A stretch of DNA of 64,000 bases from Acidovorax sp. Leaf160 (GCF_001424265.1 NZ_LMOV01000012.1:472785-536784); one strand, 5' to 3'. Shown: positions 49,205 through 57,741, counted from the first letter of the stretch. Made by a program: numbers and translations. Notes: generated by a model not told the origin, from the letters alone.

Positions 49205-50068
49205 TTACACCCCCGCCGCATCACGGATGTGCTTGCGCATGCGCTGCGCCAGGTATTCCTGCGTGGCCTGGCTCTCGCCCAACGACTTGAAGTCGAGGCG
49301 CGGCTTGTAGGTGCCGCGGAGCACGAACATCACCACCGGCTTCACCACCGCGCCCGAGGCACCCAGCACAGCCCAGATCCCCGCCGGCAGATTGCTGGCC
49401 CGCTGGTCCGGCTCTCCCTTGCGGGTCACCCGGGCACCGCCGCGCGCCTTGCCGTAGGACACGAAGTAACGGCGGCCCAGCGTGGGGCCCGCCACCTTCG
49501 CCAGGCGCGACGCCGTACCGCCCCGGGCCAGGTTGCCCCGCGTGCGGTCGGTCATGTTGGCCCGGTAGCCCTGCTCGCCGAAGGCCTGGAAGTAGCTGAT
49601 GAGCTGCACAAGGAACGGCCCCCGCAGGTTGCCGTACGCATCCGCGCTGCCGGGAAATGGCGTGGCAGGAATCGCCAGCTGCATGCCTCGGGGCAGGATA
49701 CCCACCCGCGCCAGCGCCACCTCGCTGCGCTTGTCGCGCCGCTGGCCGCCCAGCTCCTGCGCTTGCAGCACCTGCTGTGGGTCCACGCCTATCTTTCCGC
49801 CGACCGTGCCCAGCTCACTTCGATAGGTGGGCGCCACCGTCACCGCCAGGTTGTCCGGCGTGGCCGGGAACACCTTCGGCGCCCGGGTGATGAACGGCGT
49901 GGGCCGGTCGAACTTCTGCGCCATCTGCTGCTGCATCTGGCGCCGAACCTGAAAACCCGTGTCCGTCAGCGCCTTCGCCATGGCACCGCGCAGCTGCGGC
50001 CCACCCAGGCGGGCCATTTCGGCGCGCACTTTCTCCAGCCCGGTCACCTGGGCGCCCAGCCTCAGCAT
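49205..50068 (-). CDS. Minor tail protein Z-like protein in the early region
   Basis: 287 residues: VTGLEKVRAEMARLGGPQLR, then MAKALTDTGFQVRRQMQQQM, the opening pattern of prophage tail protein Z / HK97 gp10-like connectors. Longer than lambda Z (192). It lies between the CII-like and replication genes instead of the tail module, so its role is uncertain. Confidence 0.55.
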   Translation of the reverse strand: MLRLGAQVTGLEKVRAEMARLGGPQLRGAMAKALTDTGFQVRRQMQQQMAQKFDRPTPFITRAPKVFPATPDNLAVTVAPTYRSELGTVGGKIGVDPQQVLQAQELGGQRRDKRSEVALARVGILPRGMQLAIPATPFPGSADAYGNLRGPFLVQLISYFQAFGEQGYRANMTDRTRGNLARGGTASRLAKVAGPTLGRRYFVSYGKARGGARVTRKGEPDQRASNLPAGIWAVLGASGAVVKPVVMFVLRGTYKPRLDFKSLGESQATQEYLAQRMRKHIRDAAGV

Positions 50069-50613
50069 GCGTCACCTCCTGGCGCTGCCCGCATGCGGCC
50101 GCGCAGCGTGGCCAGCAGGTGGCCCACCGCTGCATGCACCTCCTGCGCGTGATACTCGACGCGGCGAATCTCGTTCCCCGTGGTCTGCTGGCCCGGGTCG
50201 GCCGCCATCTTCGCTATCGGCTCGCCCGCTGCGCGCATTAGGTCGGCCCACTGCACGCTCGCCAGCACCAGCGCCTCGGTCGGATTGCCGCCGGCCTGGT
50301 CGGGCGTGGCCTTGTGGACCACGTACCCCAGCGCCTGGGCCATGGCATGCAGGATGGCCGCGTTGCCGCTGGCCACCTGCATATCCACCGCCTCATTCAG
50401 CGTCAGGCGGTGCGTGGCGGTGTTCGGGTTGACCTTGTGCGTCAGCGTGTTCGAAGACACGCCCATGCGCAGCGCCAGCGCGGCGATGCCGCCCGGAAAG
50501 CTGTGCGCCAGGTGATAGGCCGCCAGGGCCACGTCGTGCGCCGGGCGCCTGGAGCCCAAGGCCTCATCGGCGCCATAGCCGATGCCGGCCGGAATTGAGA
50601 CAGTTACCGACAT
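50062..50613 (-). CDS. CII-like phage regulatory protein
   Basis: 183 residues with the phage CII (CP76) family look: AHDVALAAYHLAHSFPGGIA, then ALRMGVSSNTLTHKVNP (helix-turn-helix) and LTLNEAVDMQVASGNAAILH. Such proteins steer the lysis-lysogeny choice. A strong AGGGGG ribosome site precedes the ATG at 50613, which overlaps the ATG of a gene on the other strand. Confidence 0.82.
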   Translation of the reverse strand: MSVTVSIPAGIGYGADEALGSRRPAHDVALAAYHLAHSFPGGIAALALRMGVSSNTLTHKVNPNTATHRLTLNEAVDMQVASGNAAILHAMAQALGYVVHKATPDQAGGNPTEALVLASVQWADLMRAAGEPIAKMAADPGQQTTGNEIRRVEYHAQEVHAAVGHLLATLRGRMRAAPGGDAC

Positions 50614-50866
50614 GACGAATCACACCCCCTGCCGCGCAACGGCGGCCGCTGAAAACACTGCAACCCAGGCACTCACCCACCGCGTTGCCGCGCTGGAGCT
50701 GCTGGTGCAACAACTGATCTTTGTGATGGACGCCCAGGGCACGCTGGACGCCGACGCGCTCGACCGCTGGCTCACCACCTGCACCGACCGCATGCGGGCC
50801 ACCGGCAGCGTGCCGCCTATCGAAGTGGCCGCCCTGCGCGCACTGCACGCCAAGGTGGCGCAGTGA
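50612..50866 (+). CDS. Small hypothetical protein, head-to-head with CII-like gene
   Basis: 84 residues with a leucine-rich helix (THRVAALELLVQQLIFVMDA) and a second helical half. Its ATG (50612-50614) overlaps the CII-like ATG (50613-50611) within CATG. No clear ribosome site, so reality is less sure than for its neighbour. Confidence 0.5.
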   Translation: MTNHTPCRATAAAENTATQALTHRVAALELLVQQLIFVMDAQGTLDADALDRWLTTCTDRMRATGSVPPIEVAALRALHAKVAQ

Positions 50867-51134
50867 TCGGCGCCGTGGCATCCAGCGGCCAGAGCCGGCC
50901 CGCTGAAGAAAACCCGCGCACCACCCCGCCGGCCCAACAGCCGCGCGCCTTGTTTCACGCGGCAGGCATTGCAGGGATGGGAGACGACACCCCGAGCCAG
51001 CCGGCGGCGTGGACGGTGGTGCGCGATGGAAAAGGTCCGGCGGCGGCCATCGCCGACAGGGTGAGGGGCGGCCGGAGCACCCATGCAAGAATGGAAGTAC
51101 CACCCACCACTCGCAGCACAGGGCCCGGCCAAAA

Positions 51135-51638
51135 ATGCTTGCTGAAATTTCATCGCTCACCACCGCCCTCGCCGCTGCGAAGGAGCTCGGCGCGGCCCTG
51201 CTCAAGGAACGCGACAGCCAGAAAGCGACGACCATCCAGGTCGACCTCACGGACAAGATCGTGCAAGCTCAATTGCAGCTCACGCAGATACTCGGCAGCG
51301 TCATCGAAAAAGACGGGCGTATCCAGGCCCTTACTGAGCGAGTACGCGTACTGGAAGGCGAGCAAAGCGAGAAGGCTCGTTACCGACTTGCCAAAGTGGG
51401 AACGATCGGAGAGTTCTTCGCCTACCAACTGCGCCCTGCGGCCGAACTCACCGAGCGCGCCGACGAGCCCACACACTTCCTGTGTCAGCCGTGCTTTGAT
51501 GGAGGCAAGAAGAGCGTGCTGCATAAACTCGACTTGTTGGTCAAATGCTCCGTATGCAGCAGCACCACCCAAGTCGAACCTGCCCCACCGAGTCAGCCCA
51601 TCCGTAGGACGCGCGGAAGATCGGTCGGTGGCTGGTAG
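51135..51638 (+). CDS. Phage coiled-coil protein with zinc-ribbon end
   Basis: 167 residues. A long helical/coiled-coil N-terminal half (EISSLTTALAAAKELGAALL and LQLTQILGSVIEKDGRIQAL) is followed by a small cysteine-rich part with CQPC and CSVC pairs. This layout is common among phage and cargo proteins of unknown function. It runs opposite to the cro-CII operon. The antisense frame is rejected because it lacks the paired cysteine pattern. Confidence 0.65.
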   Translation: MLAEISSLTTALAAAKELGAALLKERDSQKATTIQVDLTDKIVQAQLQLTQILGSVIEKDGRIQALTERVRVLEGEQSEKARYRLAKVGTIGEFFAYQLRPAAELTERADEPTHFLCQPCFDGGKKSVLHKLDLLVKCSVCSSTTQVEPAPPSQPIRRTRGRSVGGW

Positions 51639-51648
51639 GTCGCTAGGC

Positions 51649-51906
51649 TCAACCATTGGCCACCTCGTCTTCAGTGGCAGTCACCAGCTTTGCACTAGCT
51701 TCTGCCAGGGAGAGCGCCTCGCGCAACCGCGCTACCTCATACGCGGCAACGTCTGGCGAGTGAAAGCTATGGTCGAACTCCGCGAGGAGATTGCCCTTCT
51801 TCGACCAGTACTGGTGAACAGGCCGTTGGCACACATCCCCCGGACCGACGCGGTCGAAAGAGACCACCACCACTTCCATCAGTTCGACACGCACAGGATC
51901 ACTCAT
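51649..51906 (-). CDS. Small phage early protein, cro-CII interval
   Basis: 85 residues (MSDPVRVELMEVVVVSFDRV at the N terminus, helical end). GGAGG seven bases before the ATG at 51906 is one of the best ribosome sites in the region. Its ATG overlaps the ATG of the rightward 105-residue gene in CATG. Unrecognised. Confidence 0.6.
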   Translation of the reverse strand: MSDPVRVELMEVVVVSFDRVGPGDVCQRPVHQYWSKKGNLLAEFDHSFHSPDVAAYEVARLREALSLAEASAKLVTATEDEVANG

Positions 51907-52222
51907 GACCACCTCCAAATGGACTACGGCCCTCGCAGCCTGCGACGAACTGGATGCTCTGCTCGCTACCGCTTACCCGGCGGCAAATCCTGGGCTGCTG
52001 GCCAAGATCAGAAAGGTGGTGGCCACACTGCAAGGAACCGGTCTGCCGTACGTCCAAACAAAAGCCGGAATGATCGCCAGCCGAGCAGAGATCTACCTGA
52101 GCACCCAGCGCCATACCAAAGCGCCGGGCGGAGCGGATGGCCTGATGCAGGAAATGCGATACAGGTTGTTGAGCGGCATCCGCGAGGAGTTGCGGGTTGC
52201 ACAGGATCAGGGCGGCAGCTGA
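51905..52222 (+). CDS. Small phage early protein, opposite strand
   Basis: 105 residues, helical (TALAACDELDALLATAYPAA, REELRVAQDQGGS). AGGA precedes the ATG at 51905 at short spacing. Head-to-head with the previous gene, and converges with the leftward 103-residue gene eight bases later. Unrecognised. Confidence 0.6.
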   Translation: MTTSKWTTALAACDELDALLATAYPAANPGLLAKIRKVVATLQGTGLPYVQTKAGMIASRAEIYLSTQRHTKAPGGADGLMQEMRYRLLSGIREELRVAQDQGGS

Positions 52223-52229
52223 CATCACA

Positions 52230-52541
52230 CTACCTCCCGCCCTGTGCTTCAGTGATGGCTGACGGAATTCCAGACAGCGAACCCACCGCGAACACTGCGC
52301 CTGGCAGAGCCGCAGGGGTAGGCTCGCACTTCGGCTGCAGCACCACATCGAATCGCTCGAGCTGGGCCGACACCGCCGCGCCGTCGCCGGCACGGAGGAT
52401 CCGCACCACCTTCAGCACGAGTAACTCAGCGCCCACGCAGGTCAGGGTGAAGTTGGTCACGGTTGCCGGGTCGATGCCGAGCGCACGCAGCACCTGCCCG
52501 CCCAAGTTTGGGGCTTTTTCGAGGACCGTTCGCTCAACCAT
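52230..52541 (-). CDS. Small phage early protein after cro
   Basis: 103 residues, MVERTVLEKAPNLGGQVLRA at the N terminus, predicted alpha/beta. It overlaps the cro-like gene by eight bases, so the two are co-translated from the leftward early promoter. Unrecognised. Confidence 0.6.
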   Translation of the reverse strand: MVERTVLEKAPNLGGQVLRALGIDPATVTNFTLTCVGAELLVLKVVRILRAGDGAAVSAQLERFDVVLQPKCEPTPAALPGAVFAVGSLSGIPSAITEAQGGR

Positions 52542-52773
52542 GAGCTACCTCGGTCGCTTTCGAATCCATAGCGACACACACCGGAGGCTCAGCCTGCCCA
52601 ATCACCTTCGACGCTGCGATCGCACCTCCGTAGCGGTAGCCGAGAACCAGCCGCCAGGGACGTGGCAAGCCACGCTTTCGCCAGTTGCTCACAACGCTCT
52701 GACGAACGCCGAGTGCTTCAGCCAGCCTGCCTACGCCGTCTTCGGCCGCGATTGCTGTGTCGAGGATGTCCAT
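52534..52773 (-). CDS. cro: Cro/YdaS-like repressor
   Basis: 79 residues with a helix-turn-helix (GVGRLAEALGVRQSVVSNWR, then KRGLPRPWRLVL), the form of small Cro/YdaS repressors encoded opposite cI. The ATG at 52773 lies seven bases after the -10 of the leftward promoter, so the message may be leaderless; an adjacent ATG at 52776 is an alternative. Expected to shift the switch to lytic growth by binding the shared operators. Confidence 0.82.
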   Translation of the reverse strand: MDILDTAIAAEDGVGRLAEALGVRQSVVSNWRKRGLPRPWRLVLGYRYGGAIAASKVIGQAEPPVCVAMDSKATEVAHG

Positions 52774-52778
52774 CATCC

Positions 52779-52811
52779 AATCATCACTCAAGTGATTGAT
52801 TGAGTCAACAC
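52779..52811 (-). promoter_or_regulatory. Leftward early promoter-operator (PR-like) over cro
   Basis: On the minus strand TTGACT, 17 bases, GATGAT. The spacer holds AATCACT-TG-AGTGATG, one mismatch from a perfect palindrome. 30 of 33 bases match the rightward unit at 57674-57706. Two weaker sites of the same form follow towards cI (52806-52821 and 52819-52834), making three candidate operators between cro and cI. Confidence 0.8.
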
Positions 52812-52845
52812 CTGAGTGATTCACAAAAGTGATTGAATCTGCGCC

Positions 52846-53544
52846 ATGGAATCGATAGCAGAACGCCTCAAGCGACTTCGCGTCGCAGCAGGCTTGTCCC
52901 AGGCAGCTTTGGCCCAAAGAGTGGGCATGAGCCAAGGCACCATAGGCAACATAGAAGCTGGCACGCGAGGCTATGGCGAGAGCATCGTGGACATCGCTGC
53001 GGTGTTAAAGGTCTCGCCCGCTTACCTTAGGCTTCAAGACGAGGCGTCTGAGGCACAGGTTATTGCAGCGGAGAGCGAGCCAACGCCCTATATGTCGGCA
53101 GACTTGACCATCCATCAATATGAAACTGGCGGCTCAATGGGCCATGGTTTCAATTTGACGGACCATCCCCCAGGCCTCATAAAGAGTTGGAACGTAAGCC
53201 ATGACTGGCTTAGACAAAACGTACCCGTTCATACAGGCATTCACAATCTGAAAATAGTTACCGGCTTTGGACCCTCTATGAGACCCATGTATAACCCCGG
53301 CGATCCCTTGCTTGTGGACATTGGCGTCAAACACATCGATCATGAAGGCGTTTACTTCTTTCGAGTAGGAGAAGAGGGCTACATTAAAATACTGCAGCGA
53401 ATTCCTGAATTCAATGGACCAGGATTTTCATTTCGAGTCATCTCAAAGAATCCAGATTACGCACCTTACGACTTGTCCCCAAAGAATCCTCATTTCGAGG
53501 TCCTTGGTAAGGTTCTCACCGTATGGCGAAGCGAACAGTTTTAA
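52846..53544 (+). CDS. cI: CI-type lysogeny repressor (XRE + S24 domains)
   Basis: 232 residues. N-terminal helix-turn-helix at about 17-40 (GLSQAALAQRVGMSQGTIGN). The C-terminal S24/LexA-like domain has Ser144 (FGPSMRPMYNPGD) and Lys181 (GYIKILQR), the catalytic pair for RecA-stimulated self-cleavage. The linker has no Ala-Gly or Cys-Gly bond, only TGGSMGHG around 94-101. Divergent from cro with three operator-like sites between them. No ribosome site, so the transcript may be leaderless as for lambda cI from PRM. Confidence 0.9.
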   Translation: MESIAERLKRLRVAAGLSQAALAQRVGMSQGTIGNIEAGTRGYGESIVDIAAVLKVSPAYLRLQDEASEAQVIAAESEPTPYMSADLTIHQYETGGSMGHGFNLTDHPPGLIKSWNVSHDWLRQNVPVHTGIHNLKIVTGFGPSMRPMYNPGDPLLVDIGVKHIDHEGVYFFRVGEEGYIKILQRIPEFNGPGFSFRVISKNPDYAPYDLSPKNPHFEVLGKVLTVWRSEQF

Positions 53545-53801
53545 TAAATCTTCTCGACATCACTAGTGGGCTGCGTAATCTTTCACTGAGATTTATTGCA
53601 GTTAGTTGAATGATGCGCGAAGCGCCGGATGGCTGCTCTTGCGGCCCTTTCGCACCAGAAGAGTTGTCGCGTTAGATCAACAGAAGCCTGAAGTAGATGC
53701 TTCTTTGGGGTACGAGAGCTTGCGCAGGTTGACAATTGTTAACAGAATCGTAGAGCGCCTTCTCGGGCGGCCGGAGCCTACGTCTCCACCCTCTACTTTC
53801 T

Positions 53802-56800
53802 ATGTCTGCATCTTCTATGTCCTCATCGGCTCTGCGCCAATTTCGTCGGCGTCCTCATTCCAAGAGTCGCCTCTGGGCTAGTTTTGGGTGGGCTCTGGTC
53901 GCGCTGGCGACTTGGAGCAGTCCTGCAGACGTGCTGGCCGCTTCCCAGACTTTCGAATTCACGGCCGGCGTGGATGGAAACGATGGGGGAAGCGGTTTCG
54001 CCACCACGTGGACGACATTGGGTACTCCCTCCTATACCCTGCAATTTTCCGTCAGCGGCGCCGCCCCAGGTGAAGTCTATGGAAGCGCGGGTTTCAGCGG
54101 TGACAGCTATGGCATTGGCAACAGCAGAGCTCCCGGTGGCACGATTACCGCCGTGATCTCGCTGCGGGGCTACACATTCGACCTCACATCCCTGAAGCTG
54201 GCGCAACAGGACACCGGCGGCTCGGCGTCCTACGTGATCACTACGCCGGCCTCTGGTTCCCAGTCGGGCAGCCTTACGGCCGGCGAGGGCTTCTACCAGA
54301 ACATCGCCCCCAGCGGCGGTGGCTTCGCGTCGATCTCGTCCTTCACGGTCAGTTACACCGCCGGGTCCGGTTCCAGCCAAAGCGGCTTCTCCCTCGACTC
54401 GCTGGTCCTCGACAACATCGTGGCTACGAGCGCCACACCGACGGACGCCCGCATCTCCATCGCCGGCGCCACCGGCAACGGCGGCGCCTACCGCATTGGC
54501 GATACTGTCACTGCCACCTGGAACAACACGGCCGCCACGGGCGACAACCTGCCGGGCGTGACCGGCGTCACGGTCGATTTCAGCCAATTCGGTGGTGGTA
54601 CGGCAGTGGCTGCCACCAATGCCGGTGGCATGTGGACGGCCAGTTACACCATCACGGCAGGCAGCATCAACGGCACGGCGGGCCGCAACGTGTCCATCAC
54701 CGCCACCAACGGCACCTGGTTCGCAACCACCGCCGATTCGACCAACGCGGTGGTCGACACCATGGTGCCCACGGTGTCCTCGATCTTGCGCTCGGGGGGG
54801 ACGGCCGCCATCAGTAACGCGGCGACCGCCGAATACACCGTGACTTTCGCCGAGGCCGTGACTGGCGTCGGTGCCGGCTCGTTCATCTTGACCGCCACGG
54901 GGACCACGAGCGGCACCGTCGGTACCGTTACGGCGGTCAGTTCGACGGTTTACACGGTGGCGGTAAGCGGTATCACCGGCGAGGGCACGCTGCGGCTGGA
55001 CCTTAAGTCGAGTGGCTCCGGCGTGACCGACGCAGCGGGCAATGCCGCGCGCGGCTTCAGCGCTGGCAACGTCTACATCTTCGACCACACCGGCCCGGCC
55101 GTTGGCAGCACGGGCGTGCCGCCAGGCGCGACCTATGTGGCAGGCAGCGCCCTGGATTTCACGGTCACCTTCAACGAGAGCGTCACCGTTAACACTGCTG
55201 GCGGTACGCCCTCTGTGCCGGTCACCTTGAACACGGGCGGCACCGTGCAGGCGGCCTACGTGTCGGGCAGCGGCAGCAATACGCTGACTTTCCGCTACGT
55301 CGTGGCGGCAGGCAACAACGATCCGGACGGCATCGTGGTCGGCACGGCCATCAGCACCAATGGCGCAACCCTGCGCGACGCAGTCGGGAACAATGCCACG
55401 CTGAGCGGACTGTCGTTCGGCAGCACTGGCGCCGTGCGGGTCGATGCCGTAGCGCCCACGCTGGCGATTACCAGCGACGTGGCAACCCTCAAGAGCGGCC
55501 AAACCGCCACCATCACCTTCACCTTCAGCGAGGATCCTGGCAGCAGCTTCACTGCGGGCAGCGTAGCGTCCAGCGGCGGCACGCTGGGCGCCATCGTCGG
55601 CAGCGGCCTGACGCGCACGGCCACCTTCACCCCGACGCCGGCGATCAACAGCGGCACTGCCAGCATTACCGTGGCCAGCGGCGCCTACATCGATGCCGCA
55701 GGCAACAACGGCGGTGCCGGTACGACACCCATGCTGACGTTCGACACCCTGGCGCCGGCGGCGCCCGGCACCCCAGTGCTGAACACAGCCAGCGACACGG
55801 GTGTGTCCAACTCCGACAGGATTACATCGGCCACCACGCCGACGATCACCGGCACGGCCGAGGCCAACACCACCGTCACGCTGTATGACACCGACGGCAC
55901 GACGTTGCTGGGGATCACCACGGCCGACGGCTCTGGCAACTGGTCCATCACCAGCAGCAGGCTAGCGCCGCGCGCCCATACTCTCACGGCCAAGGCGACC
56001 GATGCGGCCGGCAACGTGTCGCTTGCGTCTGCCGGGCTGACGGCCGTCATCGACACGACCGCGCCGCAGATTTCTTCGGTGAGTGTGCCGGCGTCGGCCA
56101 CTTACGGCACGGGCAGCCCCCTGGAATTCACCGTCAGTTTTACTGAAGTCGTGACGGTCGACACCACGAGCGGCACCCCAAGTATTGCCCTGGTGGTTGG
56201 CGCTAACACCCGTTCAGCCACGTATATATCCGGGTCGCAATCGTCCAGCTTGCTCTTCCGCTACATCGTTGCGGCCAATGATGAAGACAACGACGGCATC
56301 TCTCTGGGCGCGTTGCAGGCCCCAGGCGGTGCAATGCGTGACGTCGCAGGCAATAGTGCCAACCTGGTCCTCAACGGCGTGGGCAGCACCACAGGCGTGC
56401 TGGTCGGCCGCGCGGCCGCCGTGCCTGCCGCACCAGTGCTGAACCCCGCCACGCCGGGGGACGGCCAAGTCACGCTGTCGTGGGTGGCGCCGGCTGACAA
56501 CGGCAGGCCCATCACCGGCTATACCGCCATCGCGTACACCACTTCTCCGGGCGCCCCTTTGGGTACCTGCAGCACGACAGCTGCTACGGCCACCACCTGC
56601 ACGGTGCTGGGGCTGGTCAACGGCACGACCCACTGGTTCACGGTAACGGCGACCAATGCGATCGGGGGCGGCGCAGCCTCCGCTGCCGTGACCGCCACCC
56701 CAGTCAAGAAGGAGGCGGTCGGCACCATTGCCGGTATGACGGGCATGGCAACGGTAGAGATAGGTGGCGGCAGCCTGACCTGCACGCTGGCGTCCTCAGA

Positions 56801-57239
56801 CTTCAATACAGCTCTGCCGGCAGGCGCACCGGCCGGCTCCACGCAGCCTGCAGGCGTGTTTGGCTTTCGCACTACGGGGTGCCCCGGCGACCAGCTTACG
56901 GTGACCCTGAACTACCCGCAGCCTTTGCCCAGCGGTATCCGTTTCTTCAAGTTCGGGCCACGCGTTGCAGGCCAGAGCGCTGAATGGTTTGAGCTGGCGT
57001 CCGGCGCTGTCAGCCTGAGCGGGGACCGCCGCACAGTGAGCTACTCCATCACCGACAACCAGGCCGGCGATTCCAACGCTGCGGTGGGCGTCGTCGAAGA
57101 CCCCTTTGCCCCCATGCTCCTGCAGGCAGTCGCGCCCGCGGGTACGACCAGCATACCCACATTGTCGGATGCGGGGCTTGCTTTGATGAGCGCGCTGGTG
57201 GGTTTGCTGGCGTGGCGCCGGAGGCGGTTTGGTGGATAG
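53802..57239 (+). CDS. Large secreted Ig-like surface protein with IPTL-CTERM sorting signal
   Basis: 1145 residues. A signal peptide ends near residue 47 (WALVALATWSSPADVLAAS). The body is a series of Ig-like/Big domains with recurring phrases (DAAGNAARGFSAGNVYIFDH and similar, FTVTFNESVTV), then a fibronectin III domain near residue 870-965 (GDGQVTLSWVAPADNGRPIT), a choice-of-anchor-U-like region, and a C-terminal sorting signal: IPTLSDAGLALM, a membrane span and RRRRFGG. The last is the IPTL-CTERM type, recognised by an exosortase-like system on the cell surface. Probably an adhesin. Lies between cI and the rightward early promoter. The ATG at 53817 is an alternative start; neither has a good ribosome site. 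Confidence 0.88.
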   Translation: MSASSMSSSALRQFRRRPHSKSRLWASFGWALVALATWSSPADVLAASQTFEFTAGVDGNDGGSGFATTWTTLGTPSYTLQFSVSGAAPGEVYGSAGFSGDSYGIGNSRAPGGTITAVISLRGYTFDLTSLKLAQQDTGGSASYVITTPASGSQSGSLTAGEGFYQNIAPSGGGFASISSFTVSYTAGSGSSQSGFSLDSLVLDNIVATSATPTDARISIAGATGNGGAYRIGDTVTATWNNTAATGDNLPGVTGVTVDFSQFGGGTAVAATNAGGMWTASYTITAGSINGTAGRNVSITATNGTWFATTADSTNAVVDTMVPTVSSILRSGGTAAISNAATAEYTVTFAEAVTGVGAGSFILTATGTTSGTVGTVTAVSSTVYTVAVSGITGEGTLRLDLKSSGSGVTDAAGNAARGFSAGNVYIFDHTGPAVGSTGVPPGATYVAGSALDFTVTFNESVTVNTAGGTPSVPVTLNTGGTVQAAYVSGSGSNTLTFRYVVAAGNNDPDGIVVGTAISTNGATLRDAVGNNATLSGLSFGSTGAVRVDAVAPTLAITSDVATLKSGQTATITFTFSEDPGSSFTAGSVASSGGTLGAIVGSGLTRTATFTPTPAINSGTASITVASGAYIDAAGNNGGAGTTPMLTFDTLAPAAPGTPVLNTASDTGVSNSDRITSATTPTITGTAEANTTVTLYDTDGTTLLGITTADGSGNWSITSSRLAPRAHTLTAKATDAAGNVSLASAGLTAVIDTTAPQISSVSVPASATYGTGSPLEFTVSFTEVVTVDTTSGTPSIALVVGANTRSATYISGSQSSSLLFRYIVAANDEDNDGISLGALQAPGGAMRDVAGNSANLVLNGVGSTTGVLVGRAAAVPAAPVLNPATPGDGQVTLSWVAPADNGRPITGYTAIAYTTSPGAPLGTCSTTAATATTCTVLGLVNGTTHWFTVTATNAIGGGAASAAVTATPVKKEAVGTIAGMTGMATVEIGGGSLTCTLASSDFNTALPAGAPAGSTQPAGVFGFRTTGCPGDQLTVTLNYPQPLPSGIRFFKFGPRVAGQSAEWFELASGAVSLSGDRRTVSYSITDNQAGDSNAAVGVVEDPFAPMLLQAVAPAGTTSIPTLSDAGLALMSALVGLLAWRRRRFGG

Positions 57240-57286
57240 CGTGTCCAGTGTCGATATGGGTAGCAGGGCGTTACGCAGGCACAGCG

Positions 57287-57540
57287 TTACCGGCCCATGA
57301 TGACCAGCTTGCCGTGGCTGCCTGGCGCCACGGCATGCGGCAGTCCGGCCGGCACGATGACTAGGCGGCCGGCCTCCACCCGCTGGATGCGGCCTTTCAA
57401 TTCAAGCAGCAGGCAGCCGTCGATCCCCGGCTTCGTCGAATTCGTGCACTCGGTCAGGCCTGTCGTCTATGTGTAGCACCTTGACCCGCAGGCCCGCAGC
57501 GCCGCCATCGAAGGTTGACAGTCAGGAGTCGGGCACATCA
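57287..57540 (-). pseudogene. Decayed cupin-domain gene
   Basis: Reading leftward, one frame gives VKVLHIDDRPDRVHEFDEAG and another continues GCLLLELKGRIQRVEAGRLV, then IVPAGLPHAVAPGSHGKLVI and a TAA at 57289-57287. Together they make a normal small cupin barrel (PxGxxHxxxPG-like metal-site strand), so a frameshift near 57425 breaks the gene, and no intact start is seen. Probably carried in with the neighbouring surface-protein gene. Confidence 0.6.
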
Positions 57541-57663
57541 AAGGCGATGCGTAGAGGTGGGTGATGCGGATGGTCGGGCGGGCGGGTTCGGCTGAGTAGC
57601 GAGAGTGAACGGTCAGGTAGGGCGGGCGATTGATTAAAACGGCAACTGCAGTTCGTTATATTC

Positions 57664-57706
57664 AAACACTAGTGTGTTGACAGAATCAATCACTTGAGTG
57701 ATTATT
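57664..57706 (+). promoter_or_regulatory. Rightward early promoter-operator (PL-like)
   Basis: TTGACA (57677-57682), 17 bases, GATTAT (57700-57705). A perfect operator AATCACT-TG-AGTGATT is at 57688-57703, and a weaker one lies 24 bases to its left (57664-57679). The 24-bp centre spacing equals that of the first two sites at cro. Controls the genes from 57742. Confidence 0.82.
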
Positions 57707-57741
57707 CGCTTCATCGCGCCAACCGGCGCCATGGAGTGAAC

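Noticed and set aside
50863..52803. 646-codon plus-strand open frame
   Set aside because: Arginine/proline/serine-rich, crosses several better supported genes on both strands and has no recognisable domain.
53543..53597. Inverted repeat AATAAATCT/AGATTTATT after cI
   Set aside because: Loop of 37 bases and AT-only stem; too weak to call a terminator.
53823..55502. 559-codon minus-strand open frame
   Set aside because: Shadow of the repetitive surface-protein gene; composition typical of antisense high-GC frames.
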